A stretch of 47,140 bases of DNA from Flavobacterium sp. GTDB taxonomy: Bacteria; Bacteroidota; Bacteroidia; Flavobacteriales; Flavobacteriaceae. The stretch covers positions 1 to 47,140 of the forward strand of contig JAGOAL010000011.1 in assembly GCA_017983975.1 (NCBI GenBank), given 5' to 3'. Below are positions 1 through 7,086 of this stretch, piece by piece. Made by a program: the position numbers and the translations under genes. Position 1 is the stretch's first letter, and each line of letters begins with the position of its first letter. Below the pieces are notes generated by a model. That model was not told the origin of the DNA and searched no databases. It saw nothing but the letters and a program-made list of their open reading frames with translations.

Positions 1-1
1 G

Positions 2-322
2 AATAATGAATATTTTGAATTTGATAAAAATGAAATAATTAAATTAACAGAATATAAAAATGAAACTAAATTAATAAATAATTATAAATGTTTTAAAGTT
101 ATTTATAGCTTCAACACAAAAGAAAATAGTTTTGATTTTAATAATTTCTCAATGAATAATAGAGAGTTGTGGGTTACAGAAGAAATAAGATGTAATTATC
201 ATCCAGTTATTAATGAAATTGAAATATTAGACAAATATTATCCATTAGAAGTTATTGAATATTCAAATGAAATAAAGGGAACTATAACAACATATAAAAT
301 AGAAACTTTAAAATTAAAATAA
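2..322 (+). CDS. Hypothetical protein, C-terminal 106 residues (5' end outside window)
   Basis: An open frame runs from the left edge to a TAA at 320-322 with no internal stop, so this is the tail of a gene starting upstream. The visible residues are rich in Asn, Ile, Lys, Glu and Tyr and end in ITTYKIETLKLK. No domain is recognised with confidence; the alternating beta-like C-terminus faintly recalls small secreted flavobacterial proteins of the GLPGLI kind, but the GLPGLI motif itself is not visible. Codon use is much richer in ATA and AAT than the genes that follow, which fits a poorly expressed or recently acquired gene. Function unknown. Confidence 0.6.
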   Translation, partial: NNEYFEFDKNEIIKLTEYKNETKLINNYKCFKVIYSFNTKENSFDFNNFSMNNRELWVTEEIRCNYHPVINEIEILDKYYPLEVIEYSNEIKGTITTYKIETLKLK

Positions 323-401
323 CCAGGTTTATGGAGTAAAATAATCTACTACTCTTTTGAAAAATTGTATTATATATTTTAATCAGTTCGTATTTTTAAG
401 T

Positions 402-409
402 ATATTCGC
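402..409 (+). promoter_or_regulatory. Possible -7 box (TATATTCG) upstream of the S46 peptidase gene
   Basis: TATATTCGCAAC resembles the Bacteroidetes TAnnTTTG -7 box with one change, 29 nt before the ATG at 439. A similar TAAATTCGCAAC lies 42 nt before gltA. No clear TTTG is seen at the expected upstream distance, so this is weak. Confidence 0.3.
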
Positions 410-438
410 AACACAAATCAAAAGAACAAAGATACATT

Positions 439-2586
439 ATGAAAAAAGTATTATTATTTGTCGTTTCAGCTATTATGCTAGTTCCTGCATCGGTAAAAGC
501 AGATGAAGGAATGTGGTTTTTAATGTTCATCGAACGATTAAATCACCGCGACATGCAAAAAATGGGCTTACAATTAACAGCCGAAGAAATTTACAGCATC
601 AACAATCACAGTTTAAAAGATGCAATTGTGCAATTTAACGGTGGATGTACGGCTGAAATGATTTCTAAAGATGGTTTAGTATTAACAAATCACCATTGTG
701 GATACGATGCCATTGCAGAATTATCATCTGCAGAAAAAAACTATTTAAAAGACGGATATTGGGCAGCTAATAGAAAAGAAGAATTAAAACCTTCAAGTTT
801 ATTTGTTCGTTTTTTCGTTCGCATGGATGATTGTTCAAAAAGAATTTTATCAGTTGTAACGCCAGGAATGAGCGAAGCTGAAAGAGAAAAAGCAATCAAT
901 CAAGAAATTGCTAAAATTGAAAAAGAGAATAACGAAGGCGGAAAATATACCGTTTCTGTTCGTCCTTTTTTCCAAGGAAATGAATATTATTATTTTGTTT
1001 ACCAAGATTATAAAGACGTTCGTTTAGTTGGAACTCCTCCAGAAAGTTTAGGAAAATTTGGTGGTGATACAGACAACTGGGAATGGCCACGTCATACAGC
1101 AGATTTCTCTATGTTTAGAGTATATGCTGATGCTAATGGAAACCCAGCAGACTATTCTCCAAACAATGTTCCATTACAACCAAAACACCATTTACCAGTT
1201 AATTTAGGTGGTGTTAAAGAAAATGATTTTGCTATGATTTTAGGTTATCCAGGTAGAACTAACCGTTGGATGCCAGCAAGTGGAATTGAGCAAAATGTAA
1301 AATTTGCTTATCCAGCTTGGGTTGAAGGTTCTAAAACAGGAATGGACAACATGAAAAAATACATGGTTAAGTCTGAAGCTTTAAATTTAGTTTACGCTTC
1401 TAAATTTGCTGGGGTAGCTAACTATTGGAAAAACCGTCAAGGAATGATTGATGCGTTGACTAAATTTGGAACTGCAAAAACTAAAGCCGCTCAAGAGGCA
1501 AAATTTAATACATGGGCTAACTTACCAGAAAACAAAGCTAAATATGGTAATGTAGTAGCAACTATAAATAATTATTATGCAATGACTAATGAGAAATCAC
1601 GTCATGATAATTATTTACAGCAATTATTCAGAACTTCTGCTTTTGGTACTATCGGAAGATCATTAGGAAGACAATTAGACGCTTATGCAAAAGCAGATGC
1701 TGCTAAACGAGCTGAAATGGCTCCGTCTATTATGGAAATGGTTGATGAAATGTACAAAGAATTACATATTCCAGCAGAGAAAGATATTTTGGCAGCACAA
1801 TTGAGTTTGTATGCTAAAAAAGCAGGTTATACATTAGCTCCAATGGTTGAAAAATTAGCTGCATCAAACAATGGTGATTTTACTCAATATGTAAATGAAG
1901 CTTTTGAAACCAGTATTTTTACTTCTAAAGACAGAATTAAAGCCTTTTTAGATGTACCAAATGAAGCTGCCTTAGCAAACGATCCATTACAAGTTTTAAC
2001 ATTGGATTTAGTATCTCATTTTGGAAAAAGAAGTGAGGAGTTAATGAAAGCTCAAAACGATTTTGGAGCGTCTTTCCGTTTATTAGTAGAAGGTTTAAGA
2101 GAATCTAAAATTGGAGAAATCAAGTATCCAGATGCAAATTCAACATTACGTTTAACGTATGGTAAAGTTCGTTCATTACCTGTAGACAAACGTAACGATG
2201 CAAAAATCAACAACTATACAACATTAGAAGGGCAAGTTAAAAAATACAAAAAAGGAGATTTAGAATTTAATCTACCTGCAAAAGTATTAGAAATGAATGC
2301 TAAAAAAGAATTTGGTCGTTATGCAGATAAAGACGGATCTTTACACGTTAACTTCTTAACGGATAATGATATTACAGGCGGTAACTCAGGTTCTCCAGTT
2401 TTAAACGGAAAAGGAGAATTAATCGGATTAGCATTCGACGGAAATATTGAAGCTATGGCCGGTGATGTTATTTTTGATAATAAATTACAAAGAACAATCA
2501 ATGTTGATATTCGTTACGTGTTATGGGTAATTGAGAATTTCTCAGGAGCTAAACATATTGTTGACGAAATGACAATTGTGAAGTAA
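439..2586 (+). CDS. S46 family serine peptidase (dipeptidyl-peptidase 7-like)
   Basis: This is a 715-residue exported dipeptidyl-peptidase of the S46 family, which removes dipeptides from the N-terminus of oligopeptides in the periplasm and is typical of amino-acid-fermenting or protein-degrading Bacteroidota. An N-terminal signal peptide covers residues 1-21 (cut near VKA-DEG). The chymotrypsin-like triad is visible as His86 in LTNHHCGYD, Asp222 in WEWPRHTADF and Ser650 in TGGNSGSPV. The residue at the S1 specificity position is Gly668 in LAFDGN; DPP7 enzymes have Gly there (hydrophobic P1), while DPP11 enzymes have Arg (acidic P1), so DPP7-like specificity is inferred. It ends just before a strong terminator and is probably transcribed alone. 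Confidence 0.95.
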   Translation: MKKVLLFVVSAIMLVPASVKADEGMWFLMFIERLNHRDMQKMGLQLTAEEIYSINNHSLKDAIVQFNGGCTAEMISKDGLVLTNHHCGYDAIAELSSAEKNYLKDGYWAANRKEELKPSSLFVRFFVRMDDCSKRILSVVTPGMSEAEREKAINQEIAKIEKENNEGGKYTVSVRPFFQGNEYYYFVYQDYKDVRLVGTPPESLGKFGGDTDNWEWPRHTADFSMFRVYADANGNPADYSPNNVPLQPKHHLPVNLGGVKENDFAMILGYPGRTNRWMPASGIEQNVKFAYPAWVEGSKTGMDNMKKYMVKSEALNLVYASKFAGVANYWKNRQGMIDALTKFGTAKTKAAQEAKFNTWANLPENKAKYGNVVATINNYYAMTNEKSRHDNYLQQLFRTSAFGTIGRSLGRQLDAYAKADAAKRAEMAPSIMEMVDEMYKELHIPAEKDILAAQLSLYAKKAGYTLAPMVEKLAASNNGDFTQYVNEAFETSIFTSKDRIKAFLDVPNEAALANDPLQVLTLDLVSHFGKRSEELMKAQNDFGASFRLLVEGLRESKIGEIKYPDANSTLRLTYGKVRSLPVDKRNDAKINNYTTLEGQVKKYKKGDLEFNLPAKVLEMNAKKEFGRYADKDGSLHVNFLTDNDITGGNSGSPVLNGKGELIGLAFDGNIEAMAGDVIFDNKLQRTINVDIRYVLWVIENFSGAKHIVDEMTIVK

Positions 2587-2607
2587 TTGTTTAAATACCA
2601 TAAGATG

Positions 2608-2640
2608 AAAAACGACTTGAGCAATCAAGTCGTTTTTTTT
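2608..2640 (+). terminator. Rho-independent terminator after the S46 peptidase gene
   Basis: AACGACTTG (2611-2619) pairs perfectly with CAAGTCGTT (2626-2634) around the loop AGCAAT and runs into a T tract to 2640. It starts 21 nt after the stop codon. Confidence 0.9.
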
Positions 2641-2666
2641 ATGTAGAAAATCCAAAATCATTTCAC

Positions 2667-2674
2667 TATTTTTG
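2667..2674 (+). promoter_or_regulatory. -7 promoter box TATTTTTG, 4 nt before the TPR gene
   Basis: TATTTTTG matches TAnnTTTG and ends exactly 4 nt before the ATG at 2679. The predicted transcription start therefore falls on or next to the start codon, suggesting a leaderless mRNA. No clear -33 TTTG is seen. Confidence 0.5.
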
Positions 2675-2678
2675 AGCA

Positions 2679-3365
2679 ATGAAATATTTGCAGCTAATTT
2701 TCTTGTTTTTTTCACTATTCACATTTTCTCAGTCAAGTTTTGAGAAGGGAGAAAGCTTGTTGGCGCAAAAAAAAATGAGTGAAGCTAAGATATTGTTGCA
2801 AGAATATTTAATTTCTCATCCAAATCATGCTAAAACAATTGAATATCTTGGCGATATTGCCGGACATCAAAAAAAATGGGATGAGGCTGTCGATAATTAT
2901 AAAAAATTGAAAAACAATTTTCCAAGAACGGCTAATTATTGGTACAAATATGGTGGTGCTTTAGGAATGAAGGCTAAAGAATCTAATAAATTTAAGGCTT
3001 TAGGATTAATTGATGAAGTAGAAGAGGCTTTTTTAACGGCAGCAAAATTAGATAGTAAACATATTGAAACCCGTTGGGCTTTAGTAATGTTGTATCTTGA
3101 ATTACCAGGAATTATTGGCGGTAGTGAAAAAAAAGCCCAAAAATATGCCGATGAGTTAATGGTACTTTCAAAAGTAAATGGTTTTTTAGCCAAAGGATAT
3201 ATCGATGTGTATTTTAAGCGATATGCGAAAGCAGAAAGCAATTACAAAAAAGCACACGAAATTGGTAATTCAAAAATTACATTTGAAAAATTATATGACT
3301 TATATTTGAATAAGTTAAAAGATAAAGCGAAAGCCAATAAGTTAAAAGAACAATTTGAAAAATAA
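2679..3365 (+). CDS. Secreted tetratricopeptide-repeat protein
   Basis: The 228-residue product starts with a hydrophobic signal peptide (residues 1 to about 18, ending FTFSQSS). The rest is helical with TPR-like repeats: one near residues 24-60 (paired helices around LLQEYLISHPNHAKTIEYLG), another near 62-95 (KKWDEAVDNYKKLKNNFPRT), and a third near the C-terminus (YAKAESNYKKAHEIG). TPR modules bind other proteins; no enzymatic motif is seen. It sits between a terminator upstream and a repeat-filled gap downstream, so it is probably monocistronic. The partner protein cannot be deduced from this window. Confidence 0.8.
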   Translation: MKYLQLIFLFFSLFTFSQSSFEKGESLLAQKKMSEAKILLQEYLISHPNHAKTIEYLGDIAGHQKKWDEAVDNYKKLKNNFPRTANYWYKYGGALGMKAKESNKFKALGLIDEVEEAFLTAAKLDSKHIETRWALVMLYLELPGIIGGSEKKAQKYADELMVLSKVNGFLAKGYIDVYFKRYAKAESNYKKAHEIGNSKITFEKLYDLYLNKLKDKAKANKLKEQFEK

Positions 3366-3437
3366 AAAGTTTATAGTTTCTTGTTTGTAGTTAATAGTTA
3401 ACCATAAACAATTAACAATTAAACATAAACATATAAT
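3366..3437. repeat. Intergenic imperfect palindrome, shared word with 38034-38104
   Basis: The gap between the TPR gene and mpl is made of AT-rich words in opposing orientations (GTTTATAG, GTTAATAGTTAAC, CATAAACAATTAAC). The 16-mer ATAAACAATTAACAAT at 3404-3419 recurs exactly at 38076-38091 in another gap. It looks like a copy of an interspersed palindromic repeat. Confidence 0.55.
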
Positions 3438-4793
3438 ATGAGAACACATTTCATAGCCATTGGCGGAGCTGCCATGCACAATTTAGCATTAGCCTTACAC
3501 AATAAAGGATATCATGTAACTGGTAGCGATGACGCTATTTTTGAACCTTCAAAATCACGTTTGGAGAAAAAAGGATTGTTGCCAAAAGAAGAAGGTTGGT
3601 TTCCCGAAAAAATCACAACCGATATTGAAGCAATTATTTTAGGAATGCACGCCAAAGCTGATAATCCAGAATTATTAAAAGCTCAAGAATTAGGGTTGAA
3701 AATTTATTCCTATCCCGAATTTTTATACGAACAATCGAAAAATAAAACCCGAGTGGTTATTGGTGGTTCGCACGGTAAAACAACCATTACTTCGATGATT
3801 TTACACGTAATGCATTATCACAATATCGAAGTAGATTATATGGTAGGAGCTCAGTTAGAAGGTTTTGACACCATGGTTCATTTAACTGAAAACAATGATT
3901 TTATTGTTTTGGAAGGCGATGAATATTTGACTTCTCCAATTGATTTACGTCCAAAATTTCATTTGTACCAACCGAATATTGCATTGCTGTCTGGAATAGC
4001 GTGGGATCATATCAATGTGTTTCCAACCTTTGATAATTATGTAGAACAATTTAGAATTTTTACCAACCAAATCACGCGTGGCGGAATTTTAGTCTATAAC
4101 GAAGAAGACGAAGCTGTAAAATCGGTTGCAGAAGGAACCGATAATCCAATCCGAAAAATTGCTTATCAAACTCCAACTTACACGGTAGAAAACGGAACGA
4201 CTTTATTAGATACTCCTGAAGGCCCAATGCCAATTGAAGTTTTTGGAGCACACAATTTAAGCAACTTAGCGGGTGCCAAATGGATTTGCCAATGCATGGG
4301 TGTTGATGAAGCCGAATTTTATGAAGCTATTGCCGGTTTTAAAGGTGCTTCAAAACGATTGGAAAAAATTGCAGAAAGCGCCAATAAAGTCGCTTATAAA
4401 GATTTTGCACATTCACCAAGTAAAGTTTCAGCAACAACAAAAGCCGTAAAAGCGCAATATCCCGACAGAAAATTAGTAGCTTGTTTAGAATTACACACCT
4501 ATAGTAGTTTAAATGCCGAATTTTTAAAAGAGTATGAAGGTGCTCTAGATGCAGCAGATGTTGCGGTAGTTTTCTATTCGCCAGATGCAGTAAAGATTAA
4601 ACAATTAGAAGAAGTCTCACAAGAACAAATTGCAAAAGCATTTAACAGAAAAGATTTAATTATTTATACCAATCCAACTGAATTTAAAGAATTTTTATTC
4701 AGCCAAAATTTAGAAAATTCGGCCTTATTATTAATGAGCTCAGGAAATTATGGTGGTTTGAATTTTGATGAGGTGAAAAATTTGATGCACTAA
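3438..4793 (+). CDS. mpl: UDP-N-acetylmuramate:L-alanyl-gamma-D-glutamyl-meso-diaminopimelate ligase
   Basis: Mpl joins recovered murein tripeptide directly to UDP-MurNAc in the cytoplasm, short-cutting the MurC-MurD-MurE steps in peptidoglycan recycling. The 451-residue protein has the Mur-ligase layout: an N-terminal Rossmann domain (IAIGGAAMHNLALAL, residues 7-20), the ATP-binding GGSHGKTT loop at residues 109-116, the central-domain ELEGDEY-type segment (VLEGDEYLTSP) and a C-terminal ligand-binding domain with KDFAHSPSKV. The HNLA start rather than the MurC GxGMSGLA form, and the HSPSK motif, favour Mpl over MurC. It is flanked by repeat-containing gaps and is probably transcribed alone. 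Confidence 0.9.
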   Translation: MRTHFIAIGGAAMHNLALALHNKGYHVTGSDDAIFEPSKSRLEKKGLLPKEEGWFPEKITTDIEAIILGMHAKADNPELLKAQELGLKIYSYPEFLYEQSKNKTRVVIGGSHGKTTITSMILHVMHYHNIEVDYMVGAQLEGFDTMVHLTENNDFIVLEGDEYLTSPIDLRPKFHLYQPNIALLSGIAWDHINVFPTFDNYVEQFRIFTNQITRGGILVYNEEDEAVKSVAEGTDNPIRKIAYQTPTYTVENGTTLLDTPEGPMPIEVFGAHNLSNLAGAKWICQCMGVDEAEFYEAIAGFKGASKRLEKIAESANKVAYKDFAHSPSKVSATTKAVKAQYPDRKLVACLELHTYSSLNAEFLKEYEGALDAADVAVVFYSPDAVKIKQLEEVSQEQIAKAFNRKDLIIYTNPTEFKEFLFSQNLENSALLLMSSGNYGGLNFDEVKNLMH

Positions 4794-4799
4794 TTTGAG

Positions 4800-4843
4800 A
4801 ATTTGAAGATTTGAGAATTTATTTATTTTCAAATCTTCAAATT
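4800..4843. repeat. Perfect 15-bp inverted repeat between mpl and radC
   Basis: AATTTGAAGATTTGA (4800-4814) is exactly the reverse complement of TCAAATCTTCAAATT (4829-4843), with a 14-base A/T loop. The arm is itself built from the repeated word ATTTGA, which also appears just upstream. It could act as a transcript end for mpl, but the T tract after it is interrupted. Confidence 0.7.
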
Positions 4844-4856
4844 ACTCCATTTTTTC

Positions 4857-4864
4857 TATCTTTG
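4857..4864 (+). promoter_or_regulatory. -7 promoter box TATCTTTG upstream of radC
   Basis: TATCTTTG matches TAnnTTTG and lies 26 nt before the radC ATG. No TTTG is evident at the expected -33 distance, which is occupied by the inverted repeat. Confidence 0.5.
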
Positions 4865-4890
4865 TTCTTATAAACGCCAAAATAAATTTT

Positions 4891-5574
4891 ATGTACACGC
4901 CAATCAACCAATGGGCTGAAGACGATCGCCCTCGTGAAAAATTTCTTCTTAAAGGTAAATCCACCTTATCTGATTCCGAATTATTAGCTATTTTAATTGG
5001 TTCTGGTTCTCGCAATGAGAGTGCCGTGCAATTGTGCCAACGCATTTTGGCTTCTTCAGAAAACAATTTAAATACCTTAGGAAAAATGTCGGTTGCTCAA
5101 CTCACACAATTCAAAGGAATTGGAGAAGCCAAAGCTATTTCTATCGCAGCAGCATTAGAATTAGGAAGAAGACGCCGAGCAGAAGATGCTATCGAACTCA
5201 AAAAAATTACCTCAAGCAAAGCCGTTTTTGAAATCTTACAGCCTATTATTGGCGAATTGCCTCACGAAGAATTTTGGGTATTATATCTAAATAATTCTAA
5301 TAAAGTCATCTACAAATCTCAACTTTCAAAAGGCGGAATCACAGGTACTGTTGTAGATATTCGTTTAATTTTCAAAATGGCTTTTGAGCAAAACGCAACA
5401 GCGTTAATACTTTCTCACAATCATCCATCAGGTAAATTAATCGCCAGTGATGCCGATTTAAAAATCACTAAAAAAATAAAAGAAGCCGGGCAAACATTGG
5501 AAATTCAGGTTTTAGACCACATCATTATTACCGAAAATGGTTATTTGAGTTTTCAGGATGAAGGGATTTTTTGA
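4891..5574 (+). CDS. radC: RadC family JAB-domain protein
   Basis: RadC proteins carry an N-terminal helix-hairpin-helix region and a C-terminal JAB/MPN domain with a JAMM metal site; despite the historic name, a DNA-repair role is not firmly established. Here (227 residues) the helix-hairpin-helix is at about residues 70-95 (LTQFKGIGEAKAISIAAALEL) and the JAMM site reads His176-Asn-His178-Pro-Ser-Gly with Ser186 and Asp189, all intact, together with an upstream acidic pair in HEEFWVLYLN. The length is normal for the family. It is preceded by a TAnnTTTG box and followed by an interspersed repeat, so it appears to be a single-gene unit. Confidence 0.93.
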   Translation: MYTPINQWAEDDRPREKFLLKGKSTLSDSELLAILIGSGSRNESAVQLCQRILASSENNLNTLGKMSVAQLTQFKGIGEAKAISIAAALELGRRRRAEDAIELKKITSSKAVFEILQPIIGELPHEEFWVLYLNNSNKVIYKSQLSKGGITGTVVDIRLIFKMAFEQNATALILSHNHPSGKLIASDADLKITKKIKEAGQTLEIQVLDHIIITENGYLSFQDEGIF

Positions 5575-5670
5575 TTTTTAAAACACATAGCCACATAGTT
5601 TTTTTATAAATTTTCCATTGCGAACTTTGCGAAAAATCTCAGTGCTCTTTGCGTTTAAACCAACAATTAT
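5575..5670. repeat. Interspersed repeat, copy A (CACATAG and CTTTGCG words)
   Basis: This stretch after radC contains CACATAGCCACATAG (5584-5598) and a unit with ACTTTGCGAAAAA and CTCTTTGCGTTTA (5623-5657). The same two components occur in the gap at 11641-11930. No open frame of note is present. Confidence 0.6.
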
Positions 5671-5739
5671 GGAAATTTTAAGACATCATAATTTTTTATG
5701 TAAGCGATAAGCCGTAATTTTATAAAAAATTTAGAGATC

Positions 5740-6402
5740 ATGAAAAACATAAAACTTTTAGTCGCATTATTTTTAGTCGCATTTACAGCCTCTGCTCAGT
5801 TTACTCAAAAAGCGTTGCCATATGCTTATAATGCTTTAGAACCATTTGTAGATGCTCAAACAATGGAAATCCATTACAGTAAGCATCATGCAGCCTATGT
5901 AAAAAATCTAAATACAGCTTTAACAGGAACTGCTGATGAAAAATTAAGTTTAAACGAAATTTTTGATAAAGTATCAAAATTACCAATGGCGGTTAGAAAT
6001 AATGCTGGCGGACATTATAACCATGAGTTATTTTGGTCGGTGTTAACACCTGAAAAAAACACAAAAATGTCAACAGAATTGGAAAATGCAATTAACGATA
6101 CTTTTGGGAGTTTAGACAAATTAAAAGAAAGACTAAACGCTGCTGGAGCAAGTCGTTTTGGTTCGGGTTGGGCTTGGTTAATAGTAACTAAAGAAGGTAA
6201 ATTAGTAGTTACTTCTTCACCAAATCAAGACAATCCACTTATGGATGTTGCCGAAGTGAAAGGAACACCAATTTTTGGCATTGATGTTTGGGAACATGCA
6301 TACTATTTGAAATACCAAAATAAAAGAGCCGATTATTTAGCTGCTTTATGGAATGTAGTTAATTGGACAGAAGTAAGCAATAGATACAAAGCGGCACAAT
6401 AA
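5740..6402 (+). CDS. Exported superoxide dismutase (Fe/Mn family)
   Basis: This enzyme converts superoxide to oxygen and hydrogen peroxide. The 220-residue protein has all four metal ligands: His45 (EIHYSKHH), His95 (GGHYNHELFW), Asp182 and His186 (IDVWEHAYY). GGH at 90-92 and Gln173 in NQDNPLM are the second-shell pattern of Mn-type or cambialistic enzymes rather than strict Fe-SOD. Unusually for this family it starts with a clear signal peptide (residues 1-20, ending TASA-QFTQ), so it should act in the periplasm or outside the cell. It lies 54 nt upstream of the ABC transporter genes in the same direction. Metal preference is inferred from motif only. Confidence 0.93.
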   Translation: MKNIKLLVALFLVAFTASAQFTQKALPYAYNALEPFVDAQTMEIHYSKHHAAYVKNLNTALTGTADEKLSLNEIFDKVSKLPMAVRNNAGGHYNHELFWSVLTPEKNTKMSTELENAINDTFGSLDKLKERLNAAGASRFGSGWAWLIVTKEGKLVVTSSPNQDNPLMDVAEVKGTPIFGIDVWEHAYYLKYQNKRADYLAALWNVVNWTEVSNRYKAAQ

Positions 6403-6456
6403 TTTTATTTAATTTTTTTAGTAACTTTCGACACAATTTAAGCGGAATATTTACGT

Positions 6457-7086
6457 ATGATAAGTACCAAAAATTTACGATTTTCTTATTCTAAAGACCA
6501 AGAATTTATTTTTCCAGATTTGTATTGCGAAGCAGGAAGCACTTTGCTTATTACTGGAGATTCAGGTAAAGGGAAAACAACCTATTTGCATATTTTAGCA
6601 GGATTGTTGCAACCAAAATCGGGTGAAATTATAATTGATAATACCGATTTAGTTTCATTGTCAGAAAAAACAACTGATAAATTTCGCGGAAAAAATATCG
6701 GTGTAGTTTTTCAAAAATCCTATTTCATTGCGGCTTTAACGGTTCTGGAAAATCTACAAATGGCAAGTTGGTTAGCAACAGGTAAAAAGCATACTAAACG
6801 CGCAAAAAGATTGTTAGAACAATTAGGAATTGAAAATCAGGCTGAAAAATTGCCATCTCAGTTGAGTATTGGTCAACAACAAAGGGTTTCAATTGCTCGC
6901 GCATTAATGAATGAACCAAAAGTACTTTTGGCAGACGAACCAACTTCTAGTTTGGATGATAAAAATGCTGAAAAAGTAATCGATTTGCTAACTTCTTTGT
7001 CAAAAGAATACAAAGCAGCTTTACTTATTGTAACGCACGATAGCCGAATTAAAGAAAAATTCATTAATAAAATTACTTTGGTATGA
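6457..7086 (+). CDS. ABC transporter ATP-binding protein (LolD/MacB-like)
   Basis: This 209-residue single-domain ATPase should energise the FtsX-type permease encoded next to it. Visible motifs are Walker A GDSGKGKT (residues 34-41), the Q-loop Gln86 in VVFQKSYF, the signature LSIGQQQ (136-142), Walker B VLLADE (156-161), the D-loop SSLDD and the switch histidine in VTHDS near the C-terminus. The size and the sequence around the Q-loop resemble LolD/MacB-type ATPases of mechanotransmission transporters. Its stop codon overlaps the permease start by 4 nt (ATGA), a sign of translational coupling. The substrate is discussed under the permease. Confidence 0.93.
   Translation: MISTKNLRFSYSKDQEFIFPDLYCEAGSTLLITGDSGKGKTTYLHILAGLLQPKSGEIIIDNTDLVSLSEKTTDKFRGKNIGVVFQKSYFIAALTVLENLQMASWLATGKKHTKRAKRLLEQLGIENQAEKLPSQLSIGQQQRVSIARALMNEPKVLLADEPTSSLDDKNAEKVIDLLTSLSKEYKAALLIVTHDSRIKEKFINKITLV

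Noticed and set aside
334-354. GAGTA/TACTC stem followed by TTTT as a terminator for the left-edge gene
   Set aside because: Only five base pairs with an 11-nt loop and a short T run; too weak to call.
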